Source: Algoriphagus sp. AK58
GTDB lineage: Bacteria > Bacteroidota > Bacteroidia > Cytophagales > Cyclobacteriaceae
Direction: 5' to 3'
Assembly (NCBI RefSeq): GCF_014324365.1
Contig: NZ_QEIG01000005.1
Location: 62,001 to 126,000, forward strand
DNA: 64,000 nt
Made by a program: the position numbers and the translations under genes. The notes beneath the pieces were generated by a model, which saw nothing but the letters and a program-made list of their open reading frames with translations, had not been told where the DNA came from and did not search any database. Below are positions 62,685-64,000 of this stretch, in pieces. Positions within the stretch are counted from its first letter, which is position 1. Each line of letters begins with the position of its first letter.

Positions 62685-64000
62685 ATGAGAAAGTTATTAT
62701 TGGGACTTGATATCGGAAGCTCTTCGGTGAAAGCTTCCCTTTTGGATGCTGATTCAGGCAAATCCATTGCATCCAAAGCTTTTCCGGAAGAAGAAATGCC
62801 TATTGATTCTCCCCAATCCGGCTGGGCCGAACAGGACCCGGAGATGTGGTGGAAGTATGTGAAGGAATGTATCGCTTTTGTCCAAAAAAAGGCAGAAGTA
62901 AAAAAAGGCGAACTCAAGGCCATCGGCATTGCCTATCAGATGCACGGCTTAGTCTGTGTGGATAAAAATCAAAAGGTGCTTCGACCATCCATTATCTGGT
63001 GCGATAGCCGGGCTGTGGCAATAGGAGATAAGGCATTCAAGAAGTTGGGAGCAGATTATTGTCTTCCTCATTTACTCAATTCCCCAGGCAACTTCACCGC
63101 GTCTAAGTTGAGATGGGTGATGGAAAATCAGCCTGAAGTGGCTTCCCAAATTCATAAGATCATGCTTCCAGGAGATTTCATTGCCATGAAACTCACAGGA
63201 GAAATCATGACTTCTGAGACAGGACTCTCTGAGGGCATTTTCTGGGATTTCAAAAAGAACGGCTTGAGCGAAAAGCTCTTAAAGCAAATGGAGATCCCCA
63301 AAGAATGGATGCCCGAGGCTGTTCCATCTTTTTCTGTACAAGGAAAAGTAACTGCTGCTGCTGCCAAAGAAACTGGACTGGAAGCAGGAATACCCATTTC
63401 CTATCGGGCAGGAGATCAACCAAATAATGCCTTTTCGCTTCAGGTTCTCAAGCCAGGCGAATTAGCCACTACTGCAGGAACCTCCGGAACGGTCTATGGG
63501 GTATGTGACGAACCACTATATGATCCACAGTCTAGGGTGAATACTTTCGTCCATGTCAACCACTCAAAGAAAAAGCCTTCCTACGGAGTATTACTTTGCG
63601 TAAATGGCACCGGAATTCTCAATTCTTGGCTGAAAAAAGTCATGGGTGGCTCTAGAATCACCTATGAAGAGATGAATAGCCTTGGAAATGGGGCTTTGAT
63701 CGGATCAGAAGGATTGGTCTTTATTCCATTTGGAAACGGAGTGGAGCGAATCATGCAAAACAAACCTGTAGGCGCTCATCTGTTGGGCCTGGATTTGCTT
63801 AAGCATGACAAAAGACATGTGGTAAGAGCCGCACAGGAAGGAATTGTTTCCGCCCTGACCTTTGGATTCAGAATCATGAAGGATATGGGGATGAATCTGA
63901 AGACGGTAAAGGCTGGCCACGCCAATATGTTTTTGAGTCCGCTTTTCCGAAAAACCTTCGTACACATGAACCGGGTAAATCTGGAATTGTATAGTACGGA
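62685..64000 (+). CDS. xylB: Xylulokinase (FGGY family), partial at the right edge
   Basis: 438 codons are present from the ATG at 62685; the C-terminus lies beyond the window. FGGY-kinase signs are LGLDIGSSSVKASLLD at 6-21, YQMHGLV at 84-90, the catalytic Asp244 in RAGDQPNNAF, and the phosphate-binding ATTAGTSGTVYG. The xylulokinase subtype is favoured by the MHG motif, and it phosphorylates D-xylulose for the pentose phosphate pathway. It begins 1 nt after the symporter stop, so the two are co-translated. A xylose isomerase gene is the expected next gene outside the window. Confidence 0.93.
   Translation, partial: MRKLLLGLDIGSSSVKASLLDADSGKSIASKAFPEEEMPIDSPQSGWAEQDPEMWWKYVKECIAFVQKKAEVKKGELKAIGIAYQMHGLVCVDKNQKVLRPSIIWCDSRAVAIGDKAFKKLGADYCLPHLLNSPGNFTASKLRWVMENQPEVASQIHKIMLPGDFIAMKLTGEIMTSETGLSEGIFWDFKKNGLSEKLLKQMEIPKEWMPEAVPSFSVQGKVTAAAAKETGLEAGIPISYRAGDQPNNAFSLQVLKPGELATTAGTSGTVYGVCDEPLYDPQSRVNTFVHVNHSKKKPSYGVLLCVNGTGILNSWLKKVMGGSRITYEEMNSLGNGALIGSEGLVFIPFGNGVERIMQNKPVGAHLLGLDLLKHDKRHVVRAAQEGIVSALTFGFRIMKDMGMNLKTVKAGHANMFLSPLFRKTFVHMNRVNLELYST

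Overview
The window reads as a chromosomal segment of a Bacteroidota bacterium, most likely Cytophagales (Cyclobacteriaceae/Algoriphagus-like; the genus is a guess from protein flavour). The evidence is a SusC/SusD pair, TonB receptors with carboxypeptidase-like N-terminal domains, three proteins with type IX secretion (T9SS) type B C-terminal domains, weak Shine-Dalgarno signals, and several promoters matching the Bacteroidota consensus TTTG-N19-21-TAnnTTTG. Genes are dense, with short spacers and overlaps. I see no rRNA, tRNA, CRISPR array, prophage or intact transposase gene.

Layout. 1-4.1 kb: minus-strand SusC and a SusD cut by the window edge. 4.6-10.3 kb: minus-strand housekeeping genes: fabH-efp-accB-accC (fatty acid initiation, EF-P, acetyl-CoA carboxylase subunits), DUF177-rpmF, and pdxA. 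10.4-14.6 kb: plus-strand rsmA-mgtE-2-hydroxyacid dehydrogenase, then greA, whose leader holds a terminator-like hairpin, and a HIT protein. 14.6-15.4 kb: a four-helix-bundle (23S IVP/S23-like) gene flanked by degenerate cagtga/tcactg repeats, a possible small insertion. 15.4-26.6 kb: DUF1080 hydrolase, YpfJ-like metallopeptidase, atypical Nramp transporter, alpha/beta hydrolase-rmuC, trkA-trkH, and a GMC oxidoreductase with its small subunit. 26.8-30.9 kb: Lhr-type helicase and ATP-dependent DNA ligase. 31-35.4 kb: small lipoproteins, including a paralogous pair, and a ZnuD-like TonB receptor. 35.4-40.1 kb: membrane protein, then an ABC-F ATPase/Na+ symporter/rlmI operon.

40.3-49.8 kb holds the most striking accessory locus: three consecutive paralogous genes of about 1046 codons, each encoding signal peptide, IgGFc-binding-like domain, PKD domain, Ig-like modules, three SprB-like repeats and a T9SS type B sorting domain. 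They are probably cell-surface adhesins or gliding-type surface proteins. After galE come two direct copies of a palindrome-rich intergenic repeat.

51.4-64 kb: gamma-glutamyltransferase; a DtxR/MntR-type regulator divergent from a TonB receptor, whose promoter carries a palindrome exactly between its -33 and -7 elements; a TolC/adaptor pair; sdaAB; a pabC-like lyase; and a sugar symporter-xylulokinase operon preceded by a LacI-type palindrome. The locus joins polymer or sugar uptake, metal homeostasis, envelope functions and core metabolism. The clearest regulatory circuits readable from sequence are the DtxR operator, the LacI-like operator and the greA leader.
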